A program made the translations under genes and the position numbers. This document shows, piece after piece, positions 45,166 through 57,990 of a stretch of 64,000 nucleotides of DNA; position 1 is the stretch's first letter; each line of letters starts with the position of its first letter. The notes beneath the pieces were generated by a model that was not told the DNA's origin, did not search any database, and worked only from the letters and a program-made list of their open reading frames with translations. Source of the DNA: Crocodylus rhombifer (lineage: Eukaryota > Chordata > Crocodylia > Crocodylidae); contig JAVSML010020804.1 in assembly GCA_038503035.1 (NCBI GenBank), positions 186,001-250,000 on the forward strand, in the 5' to 3' direction.

Positions 45166-46224
45166 TTCCCCCAGAGCACTAGAAATATCCATAAAGAGCT
45201 CTTGCTAGGTCAGGATTTTCTGTATCTACCTAGTGTAGCAGTGGGGAGCTTCATTCTGAGGAAAAAAACATCTTCAAAGATTTTCCTTAGCTGGAGCATC
45301 AAAACAGCAGTGAGCCTGAAAGAGAAGAAAAATGGAGCTGAACTCTGCTTGCACTCACAGTCCCTGCCCTCCCTCTTTCTGACAGGATCCGCAAGAGGAA
45401 CAAAGATTTTCGAACACCAGATTTGCCATGTTAAGGGAGCAAATGTACTAAAGACTGACTGATCTGATACAGGGCCAGATTTCAACTAACCCTAACTCCT
45501 CAGGGGTCTGAGGAGGAGTAAAGTATTTCCTAACCCCCTCCCACAGCCTGGCCCACCTGGGTTACACACTAAGTACAACAGGGTGAGTTGATCCTGGAAG
45601 GCTGCTTCTCAATCACTTTAATGGAGGGGGGCTGGTGGACACCTTCATTTTTCCTCTGCAATTCATCAGCCATGGCTGCTCAGCTGATGCAAGATGCGGA
45701 ATATACTACACCTGGTAAGAGGCTGGAGGAATTTATTTTCTCCTAGAGGCAGGGGGAGGGAGAACAGGGATAATTTCTCTTTGGAGCTGTTGCTGGGTTA
45801 TCATGGCTGTGTGCTAACCCTGCTAATGGTTCAGCCTAAGCCTAGGGCAAGCTTTATTTATGATGAAATAAAACCTTTTTTTAGGGGCAGGTCTGTCTCT
45901 CTTGGATATTTTTCTTGGCAGCTTGCATGGCAATAACATGGCAAAAACTTTCTCAAAGAACAAAGGAAGAGACTCCTGGAGACGGGACCAAAAATGTGTC
46001 CCTTAGAAACTCTAACAATTATTGCAACAGGGAATTTTCTGACTACATTTTTTTTGTGGTGGGAAATACAGTTTGTTAAAACTTATACCATCTATGGGAG
46101 TGCATGTATCAGTTTCAGCAAGAATGGAATTTCTGGTCAGATTGAGAGAGCCAGTTACCCACTCCAGAGTAGCTTGTGAAGCATTCACTTGCAATGTAGG
46201 AGATTTAAGGTTTAAGTATATACT

Positions 46225-46520
46225 TTTCCTAAGTCAGACCAGGGGCTTGAACCTCAGTGTTCCACATGACAAGTGTCCTGACTGTAAGGCTATTAACAAT
46301 TTCTGGATTGAGAACCTTGCCTGTTGGAGCCGTTTCACTTCTTACTAAATAAAATATTCATTAGGTGGGAGAGTTGATGGGGAGGAAGTAAGGCACACAG
46401 CTTGGGTGAGGTTTGCTGATCTGACTCTGATAGAGCTGGGGCTTGAACCTAGGTCTCCCACATACTGGTTGGGTTGTTGACTGCTCCAGATGGATGAGTG
46501 ACTTCCATTTGGAAGGTCTT
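46225..46520 (-). repeat. tRNA-related SINE fragments
   Basis: AGGGGCTTGAACCTCAGTGT with AAGTGTCCTGACTG and GGCTATTAAC (46240-46295), and GGGGCTTGAACCTAGGTCTC near 46438, read as the complement of a tRNA-like head (GTTCGAGCC-type B box, then a TAGCC/CAGT anticodon-arm remnant). They resemble the SINE or MIR heads common in sauropsids. Confidence 0.4.
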
Positions 46521-47295
46521 GGGTTCACCCAGATGTGGAACAGAAGGCTTTTTGAGGTTGAGAGACCTTCATGAGCTGGGAAAACTGTTTCCCACCCAGC
46601 TGCCAGAAGTAGCTGAAGGGAAATAATAAAGATTTAAAGGCCAGGAAAATTTATAACACTTGATAATGGGGCCCTTTATTTTAAGAAGTGCATATAAGTA
46701 GCTACTACGAGTCTCTTGGCATCTATAGACTTGCTAAACAGAGCCATAAGGAAAGAAAAACTGGAGGGGGAAGTTCTACAGCATGCTCAAGAGTGATCCC
46801 TGTTCAGAACGTTATGCTTATCATCTCAGTTAAACCATAGGGTGTTATATCCAGGCTTTTCCCCTGAGATCTTAAACTTGAGGAGCTTGAGTCTTCACTG
46901 CCTTGCACCATGAATGGCCATTTCTATATGTAAAGTGGCTTTAAAACTACCATTGGTGTAAATGATTTGGAAAATTTTGATTGGGTATTATTTTATGCTT
47001 GTTTTCCATGGATGTAAATGATTGCAAAAGACAGCAGAGAATCAGGCCATGTTCTGGTCCTTTGTTTTATAGGTAGAGTTCCCAACTGTGAATTTCTCAG
47101 GTTGGGGAGTGTAAAATTTAGGAGTTGCTTAGAAGGACTGTTTTGCCACTTCCTTTCCTAATTCCTAGTTTAGGGAACATACCATTTTGTGTCTCCAGGG
47201 CAGGGGGCACAGCTAGAATGTTACTGTACCCTGCAAATCCCTGGCTGGTAGATGAATTACACAGCAAAGTGGTGTAGGTTAGATTGGTACTGAAT

Positions 47296-47659
47296 GGGCG
47301 CATTTACACGAGATGTGCTAATGCATATTAGCCTAATTTAATGTGCATTACAGGCACGCATCTACACATGCATGGCCTTCATAAAAATGGAAAAATTAGG
47401 CTAATCATGCCTAAGTTTGGTAACTGCAAATGCAGCTATCAAATTTAGGTATGAGGCGTTAAAGTGCATTAGTGCATGTGTAGACGTGTCCCAACACTAA
47501 CTTTATAACTGGGTCTGCCCAGCAACTAGGGGAGCATGGCAGGGCTGCAGGAGCTTGGCACTAACTTTAGTGCCAAGTCTCTGCACATGTAGACACCTGC
47601 CAAAAATCACTTAGTGCACATTATCTTAATGCACATTAAATGAATGTGTAGATGCACCC
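47296..47659. mobile_element. terminal-inverted-repeat element (TCTACA family) with 8-bp target duplication
   Basis: The left end GGGCGCATTTACAC pairs with the complement of the right end, GGGTGCATCTACAC (12/14). The flanks are tactgaat (47288-47295) and aaccgaat (47660-47667), a 6/8 match. Subterminal ATGTGCATTA-type words recur inverted. An 8-bp duplication suggests hAT. There is no coding capacity. Confidence 0.7.
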
Positions 47660-48059
47660 AACCGAATCCTGTGTTACACTCACCATCTATTGAAGTGCAG
47701 AGAATTCTGTAAGATGCACAGGTGCACAGAAAGTGATGCTTAGTTCAGAGAAAGACTTTAAAGCAACCTTTCTCTTTCTGGATTCATGCAGGAAAACTGG
47801 CTGACCTCATGCAAAATTCTTCTTCGTGCAAACTTTCAATTATTTTGATTGAAATTTTCCTGATTGAAATTTCTGGTTATACAGTCTTATAGTGTAACCA
47901 AGACAATTCCATTCCCAAAGCAACTGTTCCTGTAGTGACTGCGAAGGGTTACTGCAGGCAGATGTAATCTCTGTTTTCATTGCCGGTGGTTGCTCATGCT
48001 GTTGGCCCTGATCCATGGGAGGTGCTGAACATATACCTTTCAGCATCCAACTCTAAATT

Positions 48060-48870
48060 GTTACTTTTCAAACAAACCAGAACCTTAAAGCCAGTAATAA
48101 CTCTTTCTTTATGATCATATAACTACTTAAAGAAAATAATTCCTTCCAAATGCCCACATTAGTTCTCAGTTTCCTTGACATTATTTTTATTTCATTTATA
48201 CTACATAAGTGCAAGATTTTTCAAAACATCTCTTGTTATCAGTATTTCTACAGTTTACATTTCAGTGCCTGCCTTAAAGAGTTATTATAATCAAATCAAC
48301 ATTACCACAACCTGACACAGTCTCACAATACTTCTCCTAGCTATACACACACCTTTCAAGAAATGTTACTTGTATTTATTTGCTAGTTGTCTCAATGATT
48401 TCCAAAACTTTCAGTAACTTTGTTAGAATGATGACTACAATATTAATATATCATAATGAAGAAAAACATAATAATTTAAGAATGAGGGGATTAAAAAAAA
48501 CATGACAGACAATGGCTGCATCTTGGAAAGTAGCAATACATACACGGCAAAGACAGTAATGAATAGCATCTGCTTTATCTGTGGAACAGCAAACAGCTAT
48601 AGACATTTATCATTTCTCAAAAAGAGTGATGTTGACCAAAAACATGGAGGAAAGCCATCCAGAAGCTATTTTGTACAAATGAAGTGCAGATTTGTATATA
48701 AGAGTCTATACCCCATTTGCTGTTTCCTTTCATTAAAACCACAACATTAGCACTGGAAAATTATTATAATGGTTACAGTCAAAGCCACTGTAATGCTAAA
48801 TTCACAGAGAATCTCAATGAGTTCAGAGAAGAAAAAATAGTTTAGAAGTCTAATAAATATAGTTTTACCA
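48060..48870. promoter_or_regulatory. candidate distal conserved block
   Basis: This is a long repeat-free AT-rich stretch with AAAATAATTCC, CAATATTAATATATCATAATG, ACAGTAATGAATAGC and GAAAATTATTATAATGG. It lacks transposon or simple-sequence features over 800 bp, in contrast to its neighbours. This is weak evidence only. Confidence 0.22.
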
Positions 48871-49149
48871 ATTCAGGCTCAGGGATCTTTTTTTTTTCAT
48901 ATATAAAACTACTTTGTTTAAGTATGTCCTTCATTTCATTCTAAGTACGTAGGTACAAGTGCTGTATTGCAGCACGGCTGTGAATCTCCTAAGTCACCTC
49001 AATACAGCTTTAGGTTAGATACGGACATTACACCTAATCCTCACCAAGCAACTGTAACTGTACAGAAGTTTGGGGCACATAGCCAGGACTAAAAATGGAA
49101 GAACCCAGCCTAAGACAGTCCCAGATCAATGTGCACTCAAACTTTTCGC

Positions 49150-49620
49150 ATTATGGTAGTCCAATGCATTGAACTTCTGTATCAGATTGCTATTGAATCC
49201 AGTTAGGTCACTGCCCACCAGCATCCCAGACTCCTTTGCAGGTCCCCGCTCACCTCCCCTCACAGGGAGGCACACTGGAATTTGGCCCATGCCCAGCTGG
49301 CCCAGACCCCAGGTTCTCATAGAGAAACCTCTGTCCCCAGTCCCGCCTCCTGCCTCTGGCTGGCTGTCATTCACAGCTGGGGAGAGGGCTCAGTGACACT
49401 GCGGTGCTTCATGATGGGGTTGGAGGGGATCATAAGGAGGATGGGAGACTGCTCTCCCATGCCCAGAAGCCAGAGGTGGTCCACCTGCTCAGCTATGCTC
49501 AGCTAGGCTCAGCCCTGGGACGTATACATGAGAGCCCTCAACCTGCTGGCCTCAGTCAGTGGAGACAGCCTGTGTGCCCCCTAGACCACAGGGTAAACTT
49601 GTGTTCTGTTTGCTCCTGAA
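49150..49620. other. GC-richer segment of unknown nature
   Basis: Composition is C-rich and CpG-poor, in AT-rich surroundings, with sharp-looking edges. It resembles an old GC-rich repeat, but no family or terminal structure was recognised. Confidence 0.3.
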
Positions 49621-50408
49621 TCAACCTACTTCATTTAGAAAAACCTGCACAAATTACTTCAAATCTGCTTTGGGCTTTTTGACCATATGTATCTAGCTTT
49701 AGATTCTTTGTCACTCTTTAGGGCCAAATCCTGCTTGCTCGCATGAGCCAGCCTAATGCACCAAGTTAATCCTTGGTGTCACAATATTAGCTTCAATTGT
49801 ATGAAGGAGGATTATTTTTTGTACTTTGCCTGTCAAGAGTAGAGCTGCTTGAATATTACAGAAACTGTTTGTGACCAGTCATTTGAATTCTGAATGATTA
49901 TTCAGTTTGACCATGTTCTCACCCTCTTTTTGTTCATAAATATCCAGATGCTTGTTCAAAAAAAATGGCTTTTCATCATATAATTACAGTTACTGGCATA
50001 TGAAGAAGATCCAGAACTGCATCTTGCTGTCATTCTACAAGAGTGTTTCAGCCCTCCTCCAGACTTGTACCAACTTGTGATTTGTAAGTGGGTACCAGAT
50101 GATGTGCTCTGTGGGTCACAAGTGGACAGATCTGGTGCTAACAGCATCTCTTCCTTTGTACTGCTGACTACAGAAACAGAAGTAGCTTTACCACACTAGC
50201 CTGGTGGGTCTCTAGGCTTAAAAACACAGAGAAGTGTGTGTTTTAATCACTGTTCCTTATTAGCCATTTGTTAGTAGAGTCAGCTCAGAATCACTCATCC
50301 TCAGGGAACAAGGACTGCTTTTCTCATAAAGTGTTTGCAAGCTCAGGCCTAGAAGGAACAAGAATCAATACTAGATCTGTACACAATTTCTTAAGAGCAG
50401 ATCACATA

Positions 50409-50583
50409 GGCTGCTTATACATGTGCTTGGGGGTGGGCCATTTTTAAAGCCATGGGGCCTTGTACACATGACACTGCAGCGATGCTACAGTGTTCTCATT
50501 AGAATACAGAGCAGAGTTGATTAATCGAGTCTACTCCAACACATTCTAATTAGAGTGCGTCAAAGCACATGTATAAGCACCCC
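50409..50583. mobile_element. short terminal-inverted-repeat element (ATACATGTGC variant)
   Basis: The left end GGCTGCTTATACATGTGCTT and the complement of the right end, GGGGTGCTTATACATGTGCTT, match over 16 contiguous bases. The size is about 175 bp with no coding capacity. Clear target duplications were not seen. Confidence 0.7.
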
Positions 50584-50624
50584 TAGGTTTTAGTGGTTTT
50601 CCTGTTTGTATCTCTTTGTTCACT

Positions 50625-51180
50625 CATTAGGGCTGTGCAAAGCTTCAGGCCCTGATTTGATCCGGGGGAGATTTGACCTGATGCAGTGGCCAAATCTCCA
50701 AATCGTAATTTGAATAAGAGGACCCTTTAATCTCTCCGAATCGAACTGGAAAACTCCGAATCAATTTGGAGAGATTTGGAAAGATTCAGTGATTCAGACA
50801 CAGACACAGCTTGAAATGTTTATTATACATACCTCTAGGTAGTGGGCGGCTTGTGAATGCTGCAATGCTGGGACATGTGGAGTGTCCCACAGAAGCGTGG
50901 GGGGCTCCCCAGTGTGCTTGGCAGCAGACCCGGCAGTGGACCAGAAGTACAGTGTCAAGTACTTCTGGTCCACTTCTGGATCTGTTGGGGAGAGTGCGGG
51001 ATGGCCCCTCCACACCTCCCCAGCTCAGCGACTGGTGCCTCCTGGGTCTGGGGTGTCATCCAGGGGTCATCTGGGGTCTCCCCATGGCCAATCGCTATGC
51101 TGATCACTGAGCCAAGTACTTCTGCTCCACTTCCAGGTAAACTGCCAAGCACATGCCTCCCCCCACCCCACACACTCCTG
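50625..51180. repeat. probable crocodilian interspersed repeat with hairpin
   Basis: GGGCTGTGCAAAGCTTCAGG, GATTTGATCC, TCTCCGAATCGAA and GATTCAGTGATTCAGACACAG recur in repeats I recall from alligator sequence. A perfect 15-bp hairpin, GTGGACCAGAAGTAC at 50936-50950 and its complement at 50959-50973, has an 8-nt loop. Family unassigned. Confidence 0.45.
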
Positions 51181-51947
51181 AATCAACAAGTCAAATGCTC
51201 TATGTAACTATAACATTGAATCCCAATCCTCTTTTCATTGAAGGACATTGAGAGGTGGTTTGGGCCCATATCTACAATGTGAAGTCCTTTTGAATTTACC
51301 TTATTTACAACTTCTATTTTGCTGTAGGATACAAAGGGACCTGATCTTGCCTGATCCTTCGTAGGCATTAACTCGTAGAAGTCAACGGAGGCTTTGTTTG
51401 CCTGAATAAAAGCTTCTGCACTAACCAGGCCCTTTAACGAGGGACCTTCAGACACAAAGCACCACAATTATGCTTTCAAAGAAATGATGTAAATGTCTAC
51501 TAACCAATTTGTTACTCAGGCTGTCTACCTCCCCTGTTAAAATAACTTCAAAGGAATAAGAGAAAGTGAGATTTCTTGGCTTCGTTTTTTAGATCCACGT
51601 TAAGTTCAGTTAATGACTGGTCCCTGGAGCAGAGTCCCTTCTTTCCTTGTGTGCCTGATATCCTATAGAGTTGCAGCACCTCACTTGCGCTTAGCTGTGA
51701 TTTGGCACACTGATCCTCTACCTCTGCATTGCTGGGAGAGGCCACTGAAAATATACAATCCCCAGACGGGAGTGATTTAGTAAAATTAAAAACAGACAGG
51801 GGGCACTGAAACAAGGAGGTGTCAAATGTTCCCTTTGCCCCACAAAGATTTTGATGTGGCTGCTCTGTATACCTGTCTATCGCCTCTTCACTGCTGTCTG
51901 ATTTTGAAAGCTAAAATGAATGAAATTACAGCAAGGAGACATGGGTG

Positions 51948-51949
<2 letters not shown>

Positions 51950-51989
<40 letters not shown>
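51950..51989. repeat. (CA)n microsatellite
   Basis: About twenty CA units occur here. Confidence 0.93.
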
Positions 51990-51991
<2 letters not shown>

Positions 51992-52719
51992 TTTAATTGT
52001 GGGTTATTACCAGTTAATTTTGTTTCATTCAAAGGATGGAAGAAAACAGGTTTCAGTGGGTCTCAAGACTCAAGAAGCATTGCAAAAGATAACATCCAAG
52101 GGCTTGCACATACTACATTGAGTCCTTTAGCCCACAAAGAATTTATGAATTCATATTGTTTGATTCTTTTACATTCCTTTGCTTTCCCATTCTATTCCCT
52201 TTTTCTTATTGAGAGTCAAACTGGAACACATCAGCGCATGTCAGTGCTGCTGTATTACAATGGGCAATACAAAGGAGGAAAAGCGAGAGGATTAAAATGG
52301 CATTTGAAGAGCATATTGCTAAATGCGTGCAAACAAACAAGAATGCATTGTCTTAGTTTGTCAGAAACATGAGGCATGCAACAGTGTTAGTGCAATCACT
52401 ACAGGTTAAAGGGAGCAACTAAGGGATATAAGGACATTTGCTTAGAAGTGAAATTGTTTTTTTGGCTCAATATTTGCTTCTCTTCCCTAGTAGTAAAGAT
52501 GAGGTATAAGCAGAGACATAACTACCAAAGGAATACTGAAGTGAATTGGTAATGAAGAGTAATACCATTAGACCCACATGGTATATGCATTCATAGAAAA
52601 GTGTAAATCTGAAATGATAGCACTGCTTAACAAAAATGGCAAATTCTTATTAAAAACACTTTCCGTTGCACATGATTAGAAGGCAGCAAATTCTATAACT
52701 ATATGTAAAAATATTTTCA

Positions 52720-54400
52720 TAAGGATCCTGGGAATTACAGATCAGTGAGCTTTCCACCTGTAGCTATTAAATTCACTAAAAGAATGTGTAAACATAGAAT
52801 AATAAAACACCAGAAAAGCATGAACTGGTAGGGTCAGATCATCACAGATTCTGCTAAGGAAAATTGTCTCAGCTGTCTTTTAGGATTGTTTGAAGGTATA
52901 ATATTGTGGATACAGGAGAAGCAGCTGACTATTTAGCTTTCCACTAGTCCTTTTTATAACACCCATGCAAATGGCTACTGAAGAAACCAAATAAGCACAG
53001 AGGAGAGGCAAAATATTGCTGTGGACCAAAAAATGGCTATAAGAGAGGAAAAAAAGAAGTAGGGTAAAATGGTCAGTTTTCATTCTAGTAAAAGGTTAAT
53101 AGTGAAGTATCTCATGGTTCTATGTTAGGACCACTGCCATTTAATATATCTGCTTCAGGTCTAGAAAAGGGGAATCTGGAAAATATGCAAAGAACAGAAA
53201 ATTATTTTTCTTAGGTATGTCCCAAGAAGGATTTAACCAAGTTAGTGGGTAATACAATTGCAGATGAAAGCCACTATTGCGAAGTACTTCATAGTACTGG
53301 AGGAAAAGTATTCCCTTATAGACTTTTTAATTAACGGTATTTATTCTAGGAAGGGGTCTGAGCATCACAGTCAAGAGCTCATTGAAGACCCTGGTGCAAA
53401 ATACACTTGCAGTCAAAACAAACCCAAAATACTAGGATGCATCAAGAATGAATTAGAGAAAAATTCATGAGGGCATGTCTACACATGCATTAACATGCTT
53501 TAGTTATTGTACATTAAATCTAGTACCTCCATTGTGATATATTAAAAAAATGTGCATTAGCCTGTCTTAATGCACATTAACTAAGGGGCATGATTTAAAG
53601 TTGTACTTAATGCTCATTAAGTGTCAACTATTTTACTGTGCTTTAACTAAATAGCACAGTGATGCTTTAATGCCCATTAAAATAAGGTAATGTGCATTAA
53701 AGTGCATGTGTAGATGCTTCAGGCCAATCAATGTGGCCTGAGGTGAAGTGTTTTGTGCAGCATGGTCACCCTATCTCATAAGGCTGACTCAGAATAGAGT
53801 TCAGAAATGATCACCAAGAATGGTCCAGAGCATGAAGACACTCTCTTGTGATAGGCAAATAGGCTTATTTACCTAACAGAGGAGGAGGGGGAGGAAAACA
53901 AGGGACATCGTAAAAGTATGTAAAATAATCCCTGGCTTATATGGAATGGGTAAAGTGCTTTTCTTCTCTGTGTTTCATGACCCCAAAAAAGAGGACCTTC
54001 AATGAAAAGGAAAGGCAACACATTCCATATTAATTACAGGAAATCACATGATATTCCATTAGACTATGGAACTCCTTGCCACAGGATGTCGCTGAAGGAG
54101 AGAATTCAGCAAGGTTCAACAAAGGATTAGTCAGATGATTAAGAACAGCATCTAGAGTTCTAATCATCAATGACAACACACAGTAAACAAGAGACTAAAA
54201 CCTCAGGCTTCACAGTTCAAGTCATTCTCTGTTGGAGATCTGGCTGAGATCTCCACAGGAAGGGAGGGAGTAGATAGTCACATCTGGTTACTGCTGGGCT
54301 ATTACTCTGAAGTGTATAGTGTTAACTATTACTGAAGACAAGCTACTGGATTAGACAGACCAGGGGTCTGATCCAGTATGGAAAGCCCTAAGCTTGTATG
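52720..54400 (+). mobile_element. CR1/L3-family LINE, decayed, interrupted
   Basis: From left to right: CTGGGAATTACAGATCAGTG AGC (about 52729), TGTTAGGACCACTGCCATTT near 53122, TCACCCTATCTCATAAGG near 53766, ATGGAACTCCTTGCCACAGG ATGTCGCTGAAGG near 54065, and GACCAGGGGTCTGATCCAGT ATGG near 54358. This is the order of the CR1/L3 reverse transcriptase end and 3' UTR in sense orientation. Reading frames are destroyed. A younger TIR element sits inside it. Confidence 0.75.
53471..53720. mobile_element. terminal-inverted-repeat element (TCTACA family) nested in the LINE
   Basis: The left end GGGCATGTCTACACATGCAT pairs with the complement of the right end, GAAGCATCTACACATGCACT, sharing the TCTACACATGCA core. 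The body is rich in ATGTGCATTA/TTAATGCACAT words, as in the element at 47296-47659. There is no coding capacity. Confidence 0.7.
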
Positions 54401-57170
54401 TACCCCAAGCTACAACCAGATGTTTTGTAGGGTCGCGCAGCTGTCAACAAACAGACGTGGCTTTCTGTTTGTTGTAATGTTCTCTTTGTTGTAATGTGCC
54501 CTCTATAATGATAGCCTCATAAAGTGTTTTAGAAGGACTTTTGTAGTAATAGTCATGGCTTCTTTATGTTTTAGCTAGTAAAGCCATAGTCAAAAGTAAA
54601 AACTGGAATTATTCAGGCTACACTTTTTTTGTGAGTGTATCACATATATTATATACATATATTATACCTGAGGAACTACTGATATCAATTCTTAAAACAT
54701 TCTCTTTTATCTAGGTTTCGAATCAGCTTAAACAATGAGAAACAGATAAAGAACAATTTATAGCTTGAATCCCTCCTCTTCTGTCCTGCATAACTTCTTA
54801 GAACACATGAGATCCATGAGCCAGACAGATAGGACGCTCAGGATCTTTTATTTTCTTCAAATACTCTATATTTAAAATACTACTCCAGTGGTTTCTGACA
54901 ACTGCTTAGGGCAATTTTGCTTAGCCTAGCGGAATGTCCTGGAAACTACTGGCAATGATTTAGCCCCCAAAATTGGAACACATTTAGCAGAGACAGAAAG
55001 CCTATGAACAAATAATGGACAAGTGCCAGAGTAAATAAATGTGGTTCATGAGCTGCGGTCAGAAATGTCTCTCTTTCAGTATGCAGTGCAAATCTTCTGC
55101 CAACATTTACCATAAAGTTATTACACAAAGCAGTTTTTCCTCTCAGTAAGACAAACTCAATGAAAGACTGCTTCTAGTCCAGCAGCCTACCATTAGGGCT
55201 GCAATAGCCTGTCATGCCAGAAGAAACCTGTGTGCAATGGTCTCCTTTCAAGCTGCGCTTTTCATTATGTTAGTCAGGCTTCTGTGCAAAAAAAAAAAAA
55301 AAAAGGCTCCTCACAGCTCAACACTCCTTCAGGATATCATGACAAACCACAGAGTCAGTTCTGTTCCCCTTGCCTTCCAAACCCAAATTCTGGCCCTGAC
55401 TGCACAAGTCCTTCTAAAGCACTTCATGAGGCTATCATTACAGAGAGAAGTATTAACAGCATCATCACCATGCATCACTGCCACCTTCCTTTTCAGATTC
55501 CTCTCAGCAGCTCAGAGACAGAAGAGGATAGACATAAATCACCACCATTTTATTATTATTAATTTTTAAAGAGGTCAACTTCTTCACCACACATTGCAGA
55601 AAGATTTAATGCATCTCGATTGAAAAATACCAGTCCAGTTTCTGGGGTTTGGGGTTGCCTTCTGAATTTAGGGTTTGCTTGAATGGGATTTCTATTCTTG
55701 TATCTGATAGTCTCAGCAACCACTGAAATCCTGACAGAGGCAATTCAAACTATATATATAATTGTACAGGAGAACCTAACAGTTTTTTTTCTTCTTTATA
55801 TATCATTAGGAACCCAAGGTCAAAAGCATAACAGTCAGAGATGGTTACAATTAGCCCTTCTCTCACCAAAAAAGGTTACTTTCAACTATTATAACTGTTA
55901 CTAACTTCTTACTACAAAACAAAATAATTGTTCTGGAATAGCCCAACCATTCTCAGGCTCAGATCAACAGGGGAAAATTGAATAGGAAGTCAAAATTAAA
56001 TTTCCTCCTGTTTGTTCTTATTTTATTGATAGCTAGAAGCATGTGAATGAAAGCTAAAATCTCTGGGATAAAAACTCTCTGTATATTAAATTATGATGTA
56101 ATACTCTATATCATATGTGTGTGTGTATAGAGAGAGAGCAGTAGTAGTAGTAGCAGCAACAGTATATCTCATATATGAGACAGAGAGAGAGAGTTCAGGT
56201 CTTAAAGCATCTATAATATTAGCTTCAGGAAGATTATTTTACAGTCCTACCACCAGTTCCATGTTTTGGGATCTGATTTAAGAGGAAATAATTGTTTTTC
56301 CCTCCCTCTCCCCATACACATTTCCTAACTTCTCTCTCTCATGCATGGCCGCACACCCACACATCTTCCAGTACCATCAGGGTTGAAAGGGAGTCTTAAG
56401 CCAGCCTGAATCAATAGGGATCCTGTAGTTTGCAGTGACCTGACTGAACTCTTGAAAGTTTTGTTCTTACTGTTCTGTGGGTTTTCCTAACTGACTCCCA
56501 CCAGGCAAATGATGTTAAATGATTTAAATGGCATGGGCCAGAAGCTGGACTTAAGCTACAGAGCGAGAAGCCATTCTACTTTTTTCCTGTAGAATATTCT
56601 TTTATTCCTTTATTCTGAATCCTCCCAGCTCCTCCACCTGGGATGCATTTCTTTCATTCTAACTGTATCCCTTTAAGAAACATGCATCATTTTGAGCTCT
56701 CTGTGCTGCACCCAGCAGATGTAATAATAACAATGTCTAGTGAGCTTTTGCAAGGAGCCCTGCAATAACACCACCTTCCCCTCCCCCCTCCCCCCCAGTT
56801 AAAAGAGAACAAGCTGACATGTATTGGAAATGCACAGGCAATATAATGATAGCAAATTACTTTGAGAAGAAAAAGGTTCCATGGCATGCATGTCATTTCA
56901 ATCCATGGTTACAAGGCAACGTTTCAGCTTCATCATTTGTGTTTCCTCCACCCAGTTTCCCTTCCCTCCTGAAAGAGCAGTCCCTGCATTACAGATCAAT
57001 AGGAGGGTTTTTGCTGCAAAGGGGAACAAATAGATACAATTAATCTCTACTACCCTTTCCTCCCAGAGTGTGGCAACCCTATTCACATACTTTATTATTG
57101 CAGGGCATATACGGAAGATGTGAGTGAATTAATTCTTCTCTAGCCCCGCTGCTTAATTCCTGTGCCTGGT
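54401..57170. other. gene-free DNA with simple repeats
   Basis: It contains the poly-A at 55288, a compound GT/GA/TAG/CAG tract at about 56118-56195, and a CT-rich stretch at 56770-56800. No gene was recognised. Confidence 0.5.
55288..55304. repeat. poly-A tract
   Basis: A run of seventeen A. Confidence 0.9.
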
Positions 57171-57179
57171 TTATCCCTG

Positions 57180-57990
57180 CTCCCTGGGTGTTTCCCTGTG
57201 AAACCCCATCCAGTATGTGCCATTAGTATCTTGTCACAACAAAGCTTTTTCAAAGCCAGTGACAGAATCTTCACTGTAACCTGTGGAGAAATGGGGCTTA
57301 GCTATCATTTCTAGGATGTACTTACATCCTCAGGGAGATTGCTTTTGAAAATGGATATTTAATTTTTTTTTGTTTATTTTGTTAACCATTTTAAAGCAGC
57401 CTCCTGGAGAACCAAACTAGTTTTGAATATGCCAAATTGTGGCCTGTCATCCTGGCCTTGGAGCTATCAATCAAGGAGAGAGAGATCATTTTGTCCTCAT
57501 ACTGTCTGGTTCCTCATCTCTGAAAGCCCATCCATCCTATTCTTGGTTCACCTTTGGGCTGTGTTTTTGCAATTCTTAATCCATTTTACAAATCACCATA
57601 TTTATTTTTGCTAAAAACTGTTAAGCTTTTTCCGAGGCATAACAGACACAACTGCGAAATGGAGCAAGTCAAACTGATCCACCTTTCTGATGTGTAATGT
57701 GGTCAGGGTATCTGGACACTGTCAGGGCATTGTAACACATATCCCAAAGTGACTTTGTTATAAGAAAGGAGTTTAATTTTTTTCCTCTTTGTAACCTTGT
57801 GAAATTTCCACATTAAAAAGCAATCACATCTTTCAAACCAGCCATGATTGTGTTTGGCATAATGGCTGAAAACCCCTAGTGTGCTGGGCTGAACTTGTTT
57901 TCACTAAAACGAAATTAGCTTTCAAAATAAATGATCTGCAACAACATTATATTCCCCAAATCTTATAATCCTATTAACAGAGTTTCATTT
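57180..57990. promoter_or_regulatory. candidate distal conserved block
   Basis: This is a repeat-free 800-bp stretch with balanced composition and many transcription-factor-like words (TCACAACAAAGC SOX-like, GAGCTATCAATCAAGG, AACTGCGAAATGG, AAACGAAATTAGC). It stands out from neighbouring repeats. Conservation is inferred only. Confidence 0.28.
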
